From NCBI GenBank assembly GCA_004335635.1, contig QAXH01006381.1:77648-99830 (forward strand): a DNA stretch of 22,183 bases. Direction: 5' to 3'. Below the pieces are notes generated by a model. The model was not told where the DNA came from and did not search any database. It saw nothing but the letters and a program-made list of their open reading frames with translations. The DNA comes from Chloromonas sp. AAM2. Its lineage: Eukaryota > Chlorophyta > Chlorophyceae > Chlamydomonadales > Chlamydomonadaceae. This document shows, piece after piece, positions 1 through 9,089 of the stretch (position 1 is its first letter; each line of letters starts with the position of its first letter). A program made the translations under genes and the position numbers.

Positions 1-178
1 GCCCATCCCCATTCGCATCCCCATGAACATGCCCCTGTCCATGCTCATGCCCATCCCCATTCTCATCCCCATGAACATGCCCCTGTCCATGCTTATGCTC
101 ATGTCCATCCCCGTTCCCATCCCCATGAACATGCCCCTGTCCATGCTCATGCCCATCCTAATGCCCCTGTCCCGGCAT
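1..178. repeat. 48-bp C-rich minisatellite at the left edge
   Basis: Two near-identical 48-bp units occupy 1-48 and 49-96. A 54-bp variant (97-150) and a decayed partial unit follow. Each unit is built from shorter CCATCCCCAT and CATGCCCCTGTC blocks. On the minus strand the array lies in the GNL1 intron that starts at the 194/193 donor, so it begins about 15 bases inside that intron and continues off the window. The open plus-strand frame across it reflects repeat composition and is not taken as a gene. Confidence 0.85.
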
Positions 179-194
179 GCCCCGCTATCCTCAC

Positions 195-3100
195 CTGCAT
201 TGACAGCGGCACGTCCAAGCGCGGGAACACCAGCCCCGGGCAGTCGCACAGCATGAGCGAGGCCGTCATGTAGTGCGTCTGGTAGTGCTTGGTGCGCCCA
301 GGGTGGCTGGACACCGCAACCTTGTGCGTACCCAACAGCGCGTTCATGGTCGAAGACTTGCCCACGTTGGGCTCGCCAACAACACACACCACCACAGGCT
401 GCGCCTTTCTCCGCCTGCCATTCCCAGCCCGTCTTCCTGCACCCCCCTCCTCCTGCTGTAAACCCTGCTCCTGAGCTGCACTGGCACGCTGTTCTGCCCC
501 CTCCTCGCCTAACTCTCCCTCAACTAACAGATCTTCTTCCAGCTGCTCCAAATCAGCATTGAAGTTAACATCGTCATCTTCCTCTTCCTCTTCCTCCTCG
601 TCTTCGTCCCCGTCCCGTTCAGTGAAGGTGTCCTCTCCTGTCTCAGGCCGGCTACTAGCCTGGCTGCGTGCCCTGCTGCCGGTCCTGCCTCCCCCACTGC
701 CTTCTGTCCGGCCAGGCTTCGATCCGTCCCGCGTTGCAACGGCCGTCACCGCACCCGCACTGCGCCCCCGCTCACTCTTAGCCAGCCGCTGCTCCCGACC
801 CCGTTGCACCCCCGTCGCTGCAACAGGCTGATGCATGCGTGCGATTCGCTTCTTCCGCACCGCCCCTGCCTTGCGGGCTTTTGTTCCCTTGACGTTCCAA
901 TCGTCACCACTTGCATCTCCATCGCTTCCATTGCTTGCGTCATCAGCAGCCGTGCTCTCGCCAGCGTCCGTCCCTGGCCCTGCCCCGGCTTGCTCGGCTA
1001 CTTGGGCGGGAACTGGTGCTGCCCCTGCCCCGCGTTTGGCCACAGTGTTCCTCTGTCTGGCCTCCACAAGAACTTCTTTTGCGCTCTTGTTCACCAGTTC
1101 TCCCACCTGCAACAGGAAAGAGGAACAATGGGCAGTCGTGCAGGGCAAAACCGAGCAAGCAGCGCATGACAGGACGGCAAAACAAGCTGGCACAGGTAGT
1201 GGTATTTCTAGTATCTGATGATAAATGACACCTTGAAAACAAACAGAAACAATGAAGAGTGGGCTAGCCAGTACAGAGAAGTCCTAAATGCCCAGCTGTC
1301 GCAGAAGCCCTACCGTTTTCTTGGCCCCCTGTCTGACAACTTGGCAGTCCAAAATCGCTTGCATGATCTCCGGCGCTGCTGTTGCCGCCCCAGGCGCCGC
1401 ACAAGAGGCCACCACTGTCAGCCCTGGGTGCCTCTCGGCAAACCAACGGATCCATTCCTTGACCCCGGCAGCGGGAACTAGGTCGGCCTTGTTGAGAACC
1501 AGCACCATTGGCTTGCGATGCTCCAATAGCACGTGGGTAGCAAGCGCCTCGGAGAAGTGGAGCAGGGGGTTCCTGCCGAGTGACAACATGTAACTAATTC
1601 AAACTGAAAAAGATCAAAGGTTGACTCAATAAAAACAGTTGAGATCGGGTTGACGTCACACAGTGACGAGTAGGGTTGGAGAGAAGACCCTAGCGGACGT
1701 GCGTTACGGTCACAGAGACAAGCGTGCCGGCAGCCTGCATGCGTCGAGCACATGCTCGCGCAGCCTGCATGCGTCGAGCACATGCTCGCGCAGCCTGCAT
1801 GCGTCGAGCACATGCTCGCGCAGCCTGCATGCGTCGAGCACATGCTCGCGCAGCCTGCATGCGTCGAGCACATGCTCGCGCAGCCTGCATGCGTCGAGCA
1901 CATGCTCGCGCAGCCTGCTGCATGTCCACCACCCAGTCCTGCCCCAATCATCATCATGCAGCCTTCTCCAACCATGTTCGGCGGAACCGTGCCCTCCTCA
2001 CCACAGACTTGGCCCAGCCCTGCCCTCCTTGTACCCATGCAGTCTCCTTGACCCATGGTTGGCACACCCTTCCACCAGTGCATGGTGTGCATGTGTAGCG
2101 CAGACTGCATGGCTCCATCGCCCTCTCACCGTGCATCCACGATCATGAGCGCTACGTCACAAAGGTCCAGCACCCGCCATAGCTGACGCCAGTACTCCAA
2201 ACGGTCCTCATAGAAACTCACTCGCCCCGGCTCAGCACTGCCCGCAACATTCTACAGGCACAGGCCAAAGCCACTGACTCAGGCTAGGGTCACGCGTAGT
2301 CAGCAGTGGTTGGACGTAGTCAGCAGCAGTAACTACCAGAGTTCAGGGTAGAGCCCACCAGACAGTGACATAATGAAAGAAGCTCCTGACAGGTGCAGCC
2401 ATACAGGTCTTAATAGATAAGCTGTCAGAATTTCCATACACTGTCTACGTGTACGTGTATGTGAGCTGCAGTGCACCATCACTTGGCATTTCCAAGGGTG
2501 TATGCTGTTCTTCCTTCTGCTCCTGTAGCTCGCCCTGCCGCCAGATGCACCTGCTTGTATGCTGTGAGCTTGCCCGCTGCCTGTGTTCCCATGAAAATAC
2601 CTTGCCTCCAACTCCCTGCGGCAGTGACCCTGCCCATAGCTTTGCAGAGACATGCAAGTACAGAGACATTCAGACGGGTCCCTGTTGCCCAACGCCCATT
2701 TTCAACATCGTTCGTCATTTTTCAGAGTGAACATCTACTTTGCACAAACATACGAAAACTGACCTTAGAACAGCAAAAGAACCGCCTTCAAAACTTGTTG
2801 CACAATAATGCAATCAACAAGCATGCCAGGCCAGAGCATGCTACAAAAACAAATCGTCACGTATCAAATGCCTTCTCCTCCGATGTACACCTATCTACCT
2901 GTCAACTGTCGATGTTGCCCCATGCCCAGCACTGTCCAAACTTGCCGCACCTGTCGCCACGTGTTGAATGCCTTCTCTTCCAACGCATGCAGTTCCGCAG
3001 CGCTGCGCACCACGCCGCGCCACGCCGGTCGTTTGGGCATGCCCAGTCGCCGTCCCTCCGGGGTGAAGCCCACCTCGCTCGCTCGGCAGCGGGGCATGCG

Positions 3101-4251
3101 GGCCGCTATCTCCGCACCGCCCGCAACCTGGAGCAACAAATGTACAGCAGCCACACTTAGAGGGGCAGTCAATGATTGTAATACAAGACAAAATTTGGAG
3201 GGGAGGCCGCGTCTTTAGAGAGACAGTCGTGTATTGTCACATAAACAAAAGCTTTAGCAACGTCTTTGTTGTTTATCCAAGAAGCTGTTGGTACATATCG
3301 GAGGATTGTTGCGGAATTGTTGAATGGTTGTCGAACGGACAGCCAGGTACACACAGGAAGATGATTTCTGTGAACGTCTTGGGCAAATGCCACTGCTGAC
3401 GAGTGTACAATGCGCTTAAGTTGTATTACATAATGATGTCGTTGCATCGCCACTGCAAGAGCCATGCTACACAGCAGTTGCAACTGTCATGACGTCAGCT
3501 GGACTATGTAAAGGTCTGCTGGCACGTCCACATCACCTTCACAGCCGTGCAACCCCTGGTTTGTGACAATTTCACATGTTGTCACTTCCCAGTTCGCCAT
3601 TTCTCTTGCTCAAGGTCTTGATAGAAAACAAGTCTATAGTCGCTTCCTGAGCATGAACCACTGACCTGCACAGTGCCTTCAATCCTCTCCAGCGGTGCAT
3701 ACTGTACAGGCGCCTCAAGCGCAGGCAAGGCCCTCCTCTCCCTCCTCTCCTTGGGCACCGCCGCTGGCTCCGCAACTGGCCGCTGCGCTGCTGCGCCCTC
3801 ATGCCGTTGCCCCGCCTCAGCCTCCGCTCCCTGACCTGCTCGCTCCACTATCCCTGTAGGGCCTGTTATCAAACCAGCCAGGACTTAAGATTTTGGACTT
3901 TGCACCAGCAGTCCTTTGAAGTGCGAACTGATGATGTTGCCCATGGATGCCTGAATCTTCTGTTCAGCCGAACGGAGGATACAGATGTAAACAGACACTT
4001 GCTTGCTTGCTCACTCACTCACCACCACTGCAGCCCTCTTCCTCGCTATCATCCTCTCCTTGCCGTTTCTGGGAACGTTTCCATTTGAGGTACTCTTTCT
4101 TGGCTTTCCCGCTATAGGCGCCACCGCCTTCAGGCTTCTTCCAAGCAGCCTTGGCTGCACGTGCGCCCTTCTCAGCTCCCCCTCTGTCTCCCCCTCCTCC
4201 GCCCCTGGCTGTAGGTGCGCTGCCATTCGTTGCCAAAGCCGACTTGATGTA
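195..4251 (-). CDS. GNL1: GNL1-like circularly permuted GTPase (partial, C-terminus off the left edge)
   Basis: Members of the GNL1/LSG1 (YlqF/YawG) family are GTPases of the nucleolus or cytoplasm linked to ribosome assembly. Minus-strand exons: 4251-4023, 3835-3666, 3127-2951, 2251-2130, 1572-1314 and 1106-195. All junctions agree in phase (1, 0, 0, 2, 0, 0). The G motifs appear in permuted order: EYWRQLWRVLDLCD with IVDAR, then G4 NKAD (VLVLNKADLVP), a G5-like VASCAAP, G1 GEPNVGKSS, G2 PGRTKH and G3 DCPG (LCDCPGLVFPRLDVP). The N-terminal YSGKAKKEYLKWKRSQKRQ resembles the basic start of GNL1, and GMPKRPAW matches its conserved R-P-P-W region. The PLLHFSEALATHV segment fits GNL1 better than LSG1. 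Between G5 and G1 lies an insert of about 220 residues with an acidic run near 570-605, longer than in animal GNL1 as I remember it. Several introns carry minisatellites. Family certain; GNL1 rather than LSG1 likely. Confidence 0.9.
1731..1918. repeat. 30-bp tandem array, six perfect copies plus a partial
   Basis: A 30-bp unit starting CAGCCTGCATGCGTCGAGCA is repeated six times without a visible change from 1731 to 1910, then stops after CAGCCTGC. Each unit holds a small inverted repeat (GAGCA-CA-TGCTC) and GCATGC. The array sits in the GNL1 intron between exons 2251-2130 and 1572-1314. The period is a multiple of three and the unit lacks stop codons, so several frames on both strands stay open across it. 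These should not be annotated as proteins. Confidence 0.95.
2252..2950 (-). other. GNL1 intron, 699 bases, no further content recognised
   Basis: This stretch separates the GMPKRPAW exon from the WRQLWRVL exon. The donor is CAG|GTGCGG and the acceptor CTGTAG|AAT. I checked both strands for further exons, RNA genes and repeats and saw nothing convincing. An alternative acceptor (GCGGGCAG at 2238) would shorten the next exon but break the reading phase. The next intron, 3128-3665, is also without visible content. Confidence 0.6.
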
Positions 4252-4359
4252 CTGCCTGCAGCACCGCACATGCAATCTTACTGTGTGACCCAAGTGTGCT
4301 TGCAGAATGCAGAACGCTTTCTGTTGGTGCCCTCTATTGGCTGTTTATCAAACTCATAC

Positions 4360-4398
4360 CTCTATATAAACATGGGCGTAGTCAACTCTTGCAGGCAT
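4360..4398 (-). CDS. GNL1: candidate first exon of the GNL1-like gene
   Basis: The exon at 4251-4023 has no in-frame ATG, so translation must begin further upstream. An ATG at 4398 opens 13 codons (MPARVDYAHVYIE) ending at a good donor, GAG|GTATGAG, in phase 0. This joins the CAG|TAC acceptor at 4251 in frame across an intron of about 108 bases. A second possible acceptor, CAG|G at 4255, would need a phase-2 partner. The peptide has no recognised family similarity, so this exon is a guess based on splice logic only. A TATATA-like string lies inside the exon (about 4362-4369), which could instead mean that this is promoter DNA. Confidence 0.3.
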
Positions 4399-4408
4399 TG
4401 CAGCCTGT

Positions 4409-4551
4409 GACCAGCTGTGAGTGGCATGAATGCATTGGTGCCGGAGCCTATGATTTCCATACACATGATAGCAATAAACATACTCTCAGTCCCATCCACT
4501 GAACTGCTGCAACTGAATGATTGCACCACGTGGACTATTCACCTCAACCAG

Positions 4552-4607
<56 letters not shown>

Positions 4608-4644
4608 CTGGTATCACGCTACATGACCCGTGTCCTTGAGCGGC
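4409..4644. other. short spacer between the ankyrin gene and the GNL1-like gene
   Basis: Both flanking genes are on the minus strand, so this should hold the 3' UTR of the ankyrin gene and the promoter of the GNL1-like gene. A (CCTG)n run fills 4551-4609. No TGTAA poly(A) signal for the minus strand was found here. Confidence 0.5.
4551..4609. repeat. (CCTG)n microsatellite, about 15 copies
   Basis: An uninterrupted GCCTGCCTGCC run ends at CTGCTGG. It lies about 36 bases downstream of the ankyrin stop codon on the minus strand, where it reads CAGG and probably falls in the 3' UTR of that transcript. CCTG/CAGG tracts are prone to length change and hairpin formation. Confidence 0.95.
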
Positions 4645-5696
4645 TCACCTGACTGCGTCCCCCTTGGCCACCTCATACACTGTCTGTCCACCATCCGTCT
4701 CAACAGCAAGGGAGCAGCCCAGCTTGTGAAGCGCCTGCACGTACACCAAGCGTAGCTTGCAAAAACACACCCTGATCGTGCTGCCCACGTGATGCGTATG
4801 GCAAAGCATTGTGCATTCAAGAAGGTTATAGTCACATGCCACAATCTTGATTCTTGATGGGCCATCGTGTCAACTTGCTTGATGCACGTTCTGTGTGCTG
4901 GCAACATCAGAATGGGCCTCTTCTCCCATTGCACTCTGCCATGGCATAGCATGCCGTCATGTGTCATGCCCACATGGCATGCCATCACGTGCCATGCCCC
5001 CATGGCATGCATGCCTACCTTGAGAGCTCCCAGCTGTCCTGACCGGGCTGCTTCATGCACCGGCAGCCGCCCATCATTGTCAGCCTGTTCCAGATCTGCA
5101 CCCTTGGATGCCAGAAACTCGATCATCTTGGTCTGAGTGGCATGCATCAGGCGCAAAGGGGATACAGCTGTATGCATGCAGCTGTAAGAGCACAGCTAAG
5201 TTGCATCATGAGGCGAGCCTTGCGCACAGTAAACGATGCCTATTCGCTGTGTGTCGAGAAGGCAAGTGATCAGTCATGCGTCAATGTTCAAGTGTAAGAT
5301 GACAGCTACAGCAGAGCAGCCCTGTTCTGATGCAACATGTTACTAGCTAAATCAGATCTGCACGCTGACACCATACCTGCCGCACACACCTGGTCACCTC
5401 TAGCAGCCGCATGCACGGCGCTCCAGCCAACCTTGTTTTGCATGTTGATGTCGACACCCCGCTCCAGAGCCAAGCGAACTCCTGCTTCATCTCCACTGCA
5501 GCAACGGACGAGGTAGCAAAAACCCTACTGAGTCATGACCTAAGCCTGCACAAGCCTCGTCTCCTGTTAAAAAGCCTTTCCGACTGTGCGTGTCCACTAG
5601 CTCTAGTTGGACATGCTGTTCACAAACGACACACCGATTTGCAAAGTTCCATATGTTGCCTGTGAGCACATCATATTGATCTCCCTTCGTTGCCAT
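4645..5696 (-). CDS. small ankyrin-repeat protein, about 123 aa, complete
   Basis: Four minus-strand exons join in phase: 5696-5635 (ATG, 20 codons plus 2 bases), 5495-5390, 5132-5019 and 4734-4645 (TGA). Ankyrin repeats scaffold protein-protein contacts; no partner can be named. Repeat 1 spans roughly residues 13-46, with NIWNFANRGDEAGVRLALE, then VDINMQNKVGWSAVHAAARG. Repeat 2 spans about 57-90, with KMIEFLASKGADLEQADNDG and LPVHEAARSG. Repeat 3 spans about 91-123, with ALHKLGCSLAVETDGGQTVY and EVAKGDAVR. The first donor is CG|GTGTGT, in phase 2, and it rebuilds the Arg expected before GDEAG. The terminal TGA overlaps a donor-like CAG|GTGAGCC. Splicing there instead of stopping would extend the C-terminus, perhaps with the VRxLL often ending such repeats. 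I prefer the stop because the GNL1-like gene starts close by. Confidence 0.82.
4950..5005. repeat. 28-bp tandem duplication rich in CATGCC/GGCATG palindromes
   Basis: 4950-4977 and 4978-5005 are two diverged 28-bp units. Each starts CATGCC and ends with CATGG, with GCATGC palindromes at the junctions. The pair lies just inside the ankyrin intron that begins after 5019, so in RNA it could fold into a hairpin next to the donor. Confidence 0.8.
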
Positions 5697-5944
5697 GAGC
5701 CAGAGAGTCAAGTAACGTCAGGCGCTGCTATTTAACTACTGACTCGTAGATACATTACGGGTAGTAGATGCAAGGCTGGAGAGGGCACAGGATGAGGGTT
5801 TTCATGCACGCTCACTCGGATCACTCCTTGGACTTAGACGACTCTTGGATTCATTCCTCGGCGGCGAAGTAGACTAAGCCATAGAAGACGACAACAGCTA
5901 CACGTCCACCCGCGCTTGGCTTGCCTGACAAACAATCTGCCACG
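5697..5944. promoter_or_regulatory. shared divergent promoter region, 248 bp
   Basis: This is the whole interval between the ATG of the minus-strand ankyrin gene (5696) and the first in-frame ATG of the plus-strand FKBP gene (5945), so both 5' UTRs and both core promoters must lie here. No clear TATA box was seen on either strand. An AT-richer patch (TATTTAACTACTGACT) lies around 5728-5743. Calling it a bidirectional promoter is an inference from position. Confidence 0.5.
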
Positions 5945-8551
5945 ATGATGATGCGGACTTTGCCAGCCCCGCCCAGCACATCTCGAGGAGCAATGCCTTG
6001 TCCGCAGTTGGTATGCTCTGCGCGGTGCAATATCAGTGCTGCTGCATCACCGAGGGAGGTCGCCCAAACCAATGAGGTGGGCGGATCTGGGTCAAACAAT
6101 GATGACGGTCGGCTGACCGTGGGCAGGTTTGTCAGCTCACTGTCTGCCTTTGTTTGCAGGCATGCATGGCAAGGAGACAGGTGCTCAGCCTACCTGCCTT
6201 GCTGCCACTGCTGGCAGTCGCATCCACTTCTCAGCCAGCTAGAGCAGCCACAGACGCATTGCCTCCCTCCTCTGTACCCGGAGCTGTGCCCCTTCCTGTG
6301 GGTGCCATTTCTCGGCAAATCGGTAGAGAAGCCTGAGTGGCATTGCATGCCCAAGGCTGGCTTGATTTCCAACACCATCTTGCATGATGAGCCAGCTACG
6401 TCGTCCACTACCTGACCCAAAACCCTCCTACATGTTTGGTATGCGATAACCGCTGACTGGCACCCAGTTTTTAATCACTGCTGCACAGTGACGGACTTAA
6501 GACCGTACCAAGCTGACGTTGCCAATGTGGTGTGCAGGATGGGGAAGCGATACTAATCTCTGAGGCAGATACTGCAACACTCACACCCTCTGAAAAACAG
6601 GTGAGGATGAAAGGCACACGTGAAACAGCTAAAGCACTTGAAACACGGCATAAAGGCAGGACACGTGTGGCAAGCATTTGGCACATGCAACACGGCATGT
6701 ATACAAGGCCTTCAAAAGATTACGGCCCTTGCTTGTGGCATTCCTACATTCAGCACATTCCCTGTGATGACCCAGTTGACTGAAAGTTCTACTGATGATG
6801 AACTTCAACTAATTCGCTTTACCTATCTGAGGGACATGCTTACCAACATGCGCACCATGCCTCACACATAGCAAGAGACGATGGGGTGTAGAAACGGGGT
6901 TTCCACCGATTGGTGGTGATTATGCAGCACCCTTGCACGTTCCGCATGCACCCGCATGTGCTGTAGTGGTGCAAGTGCCCGTTCATGCAGCCATAGCCCT
7001 GGAAGCGTGTCAAACTTCAGTACAGGTTTGTTTAGCGCCACAAGTCATACTGCTGTCTGAGCATCATCATCATCATCTCTCACCGTACACATGCTGTGCC
7101 GTGCACATGCATCCTGTTTAAACCCTGTGCCACGTGTGCATTGCAGGTATATGCACAGAATCGGCGAATCCAGGCACAGAATCGAACACCAGATGGTTTC
7201 CCCGGCTTCGTTCGCAAAGGCTTTGATGTCAAGGTGGTTGGTGACTTCCAAAGTGATGAGAGCGGGTGAGTGGTGCTGGTTATGTGCAGCCTGGCGGAGA
7301 ACAACTGCTCCTGACGGATGGAGGCAATGGAGTATAATTGGCCATAGCCTGGTCAGAGTGTGAAAGGAGAGGCAATGACTGATCTAGCACCAGCATCAAG
7401 AAACATGTCCATGTGCTTCAACCTATATGGCCAGTTCCCCTGCCCGCAGGCCTCACAAGGCCTGACATCTGACCTGTGTGCTGTTGTGTCACACTTCATG
7501 TACATGTTGTCAGTTGAAGCCACATGCACATTCACACATGCCTGCCTGCTGACATTCGACCTGTGATGCATGCCACTGTGCTGGCGGTACAAATCAAATG
7601 CAAATGCTGGCATACCTTGATCGTTCTCAGCTAAAAAAATCCCATCTCAGCAGGGTTGACTGATTATGTGAGGGTTGACTGATTATGTTGTGCAAGGAGT
7701 CACGTCATCTGTGCTCTCGAACAACGTCACATGTGCCCATGCACTACTCTTGCTGCAGGTTATTCTACCGTGATTTCGCTCCAGGTTCTGGGCCGCTTCC
7801 TGTAGATGGTCAGGAGGTGGTGTTCCACTACACCGGTTACAATGAGAGCGGCACGGTCATTGACTCGTCCTACCGCCAGGGGCGGCCGGCACAGACACGC
7901 CTGGGCGTCAAGGGCATGATTCCAGGCAAGCAGTGACCACAGCCTGCACAGACGTGTCAATCTGCAGGGTGCCTGCCCGCAAGTGCAATATAGACATGGT
8001 GAGAAATGACACCCGGTGGTACCAAGAGCAGTGCAAGTGATATATAACCCAAGGAGTGATGTTGGTGTTGTAGGCTTTGGTTCCACCGGCAGCAGTGTTC
8101 TAGCATGGGCCAAGTGCCGCTGCCGCAACAGCGTACGTGCATGTCTTGCTGGCTGCAGGCTTTGAGCTGGGCATTCGAGGCATGAGGGCAGGCCAACTTC
8201 GGCGCATCATTGTACCCCCTGCACTGGGCCCACCAGTCGGACCCTCAACCTTCTTTAGTGCAAAGCAGTGCGAGGTAAGCTTCACATGCTGACAGCCACT
8301 CAGTGATATTTCAAGGAGGGAGTGCACACCAGGAAGCATGTCCAACGCAGTAGTCTTGCTATGAGCCCACGGAGAAGTATATTCTGGCACCTTCTCAGAC
8401 ATGGCCAACTCCCACCTTGTGCTAATGGTCATGTGCTCTCCCTGAAGCCCTTCTATAATTGTTTCTGCAGGTGTTTGACGTGGAGATGCTTGCAATTCGG
8501 TCCTGTCAGCGTCGTCAGCTGGCTATGTTCTCAGATGTTGTCTGCAGTTGA
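5945..8551 (+). CDS. FKBP20-2: FKBP-type immunophilin of the thylakoid lumen, FKBP20-2-like
   Basis: In plants FKBP20-2 is a lumenal immunophilin needed for photosystem II supercomplex build-up. Exons: 5945-6076, 6160-6297 (alternative end 6322), 6538-6600, 7147-7265, 7759-7925, 8159-8274 and 8471-8551 (TGA). Product about 271 aa. Exon 1 is a Ser/Ala/Arg-rich plastid transit peptide starting MMMRTLPAPPSTSRG. Exon 2 has a Tat-like lumen signal: twin Arg in MARRQVLSLPALLPLLAVAS and an ARA|A cleavage site. Exon 4 (QNRRIQAQNRTPDGFPGFVR) is the family's pre-domain block. The FKBP fold follows: VVFHYTGYNESGTVIDSSY, GMIPGFELGIRGMRAGQLRR, PPALGPPVGPSTFFSAKQ, VFDVEML. Tyr of HYTG and Asp of IDSS are present, but the Trp floor residue is Phe (PGFELG), as in its plant orthologues. 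Two Cys near the end (SCQRR, DVVCS) match the pair reported as a redox-active disulfide in Arabidopsis. The exon 2/3 join is unresolved: GTAGAG at 6323 is the better donor but is in phase 1, while CCT|GTGGGT at 6298 keeps frame. Confidence 0.93.
7652..7690. repeat. 19-bp tandem duplication in an FKBP intron
   Basis: AGGGTTGACTGATTATGTG at 7652-7670 is repeated at 7671-7690 with one change at the end. It lies about 70 bases upstream of the acceptor of exon 5, close enough to include a branch-point-like CTGAT in each copy. Confidence 0.85.
7926..8158 (+). other. GC-AG intron in the FKBP gene
   Basis: Exon 5 ends ATG ATT CCA G, followed by GCAAGC instead of GT. Exon 6 starts after CTGCAG with GC TTT GAG. 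Only this join rebuilds the conserved IPGFELG in frame. A GT donor nearby (CA|GTGACC at 7933) leaves the wrong phase. AG|GCAAGC is the usual consensus of natural GC-AG introns. Confidence 0.85.
8316..8353 (+). repeat. short fragment of the dispersed repeat
   Basis: GGAGTGCACACC followed by GAAGCATGTCCAACGCA matches the start of the copy at 16649-16830 in the same orientation, with a few changes. It lies in the last FKBP intron and reads GVHTRKHVQR in one frame, compared with GVHTMKHVQR in the two long copies. Confidence 0.6.
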
Positions 8552-8788
8552 GCAGCTGCCACCGTCTGCTGGCCAGGTGTTTAGGCACACCAGAAGTTTG
8601 CCATTTCTGGGACAATTTTTGGGGTGGTGTGACTGACATGTCTGAGATGTGTGGACATCTGGACAGCATGTGTTGTGGTGCAACATGTTGGTAGATGATA
8701 GTGGTGTGACTGCTAGAACTGGCACATTGGCATGGAGTTATGCTGGAGTTGATTCAGTGTGTGTGACTACTGGTATGCTCTCCCTCCT

Positions 8789-8793
8789 TGTAA
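8789..8793 (+). terminator. TGTAA poly(A) signal candidate for the FKBP gene
   Basis: This is the first TGTAA on the plus strand after the FKBP stop codon, 238 bases downstream. TGTAA is the main poly(A) signal of volvocine green algae. A 5-mer occurs often by chance, so the call rests on position only. Confidence 0.4.
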
Positions 8794-8907
8794 CAGTTTG
8801 TGGACGTGACAAGCCAGAGTTTCCAGGTGATGATTGGATCGCCTAGGCCATGCTCGGGGTCTCACTCACTAGCTCTGACACTGACCTTGACAATCTTTCA
8901 ATCTAGT

Positions 8908-9089
8908 CCATTCGAATGGCTAACGGGATGCTTGCGGAAGGTGTTTTGTGGGGTGATGGCCATAAGGGCCTCACCACACCTTGCTGACACGGTCAGACTC
9001 CCCTTTACTAAGAGAAATTTTGGCAATTCGCGCAATCAGTTGATGTTTGCGTTGGACGTGCTTCATGGTGTGCACTCCATCCTTGTAAC
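8908..9089 (-). repeat. dispersed repeat, copy B
   Basis: The reverse complement of this stretch aligns from end to end with 16649-16830. It starts at GTTACAAGGATGGAGTGCAC and ends at CCGTTAGCCATT, with roughly 85% identity by eye and few indels. On the minus strand it keeps an open frame reading YKDGVHTMKHVQRKHQL and ending in RVSKVW-stop. No target-site duplication was recognised. Confidence 0.85.

Noticed and set aside
23..256. Plus-strand open frame with repeated MNMPLSMLMP
   Set aside because: It is the translation of the 48-bp minisatellite and overlaps the GNL1 exon on the other strand.
1478..2148. Long overlapping open frames on both strands with repeated CASMCSTHAG- or ACMRRAHARA-like peptides
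   Set aside because: They come from the stop-free 30-bp array in a GNL1 intron. The flanking GNL1 exons join in phase across it.
4010..4271. ATG-started frame overlapping the first long GNL1 exon
   Set aside because: It is out of frame with the exon that matches GNL1, and its downstream phase does not fit the next exon.
4362..4372. TATATAAA string as a TATA box
   Set aside because: Oriented as a perfect TATAAA only on the plus strand, where no gene starts nearby. On the minus strand it falls inside the candidate first exon of GNL1.
7063..7078. CATCATCATCATCATC run
   Set aside because: A short triplet run inside an FKBP intron, too short to call significant.
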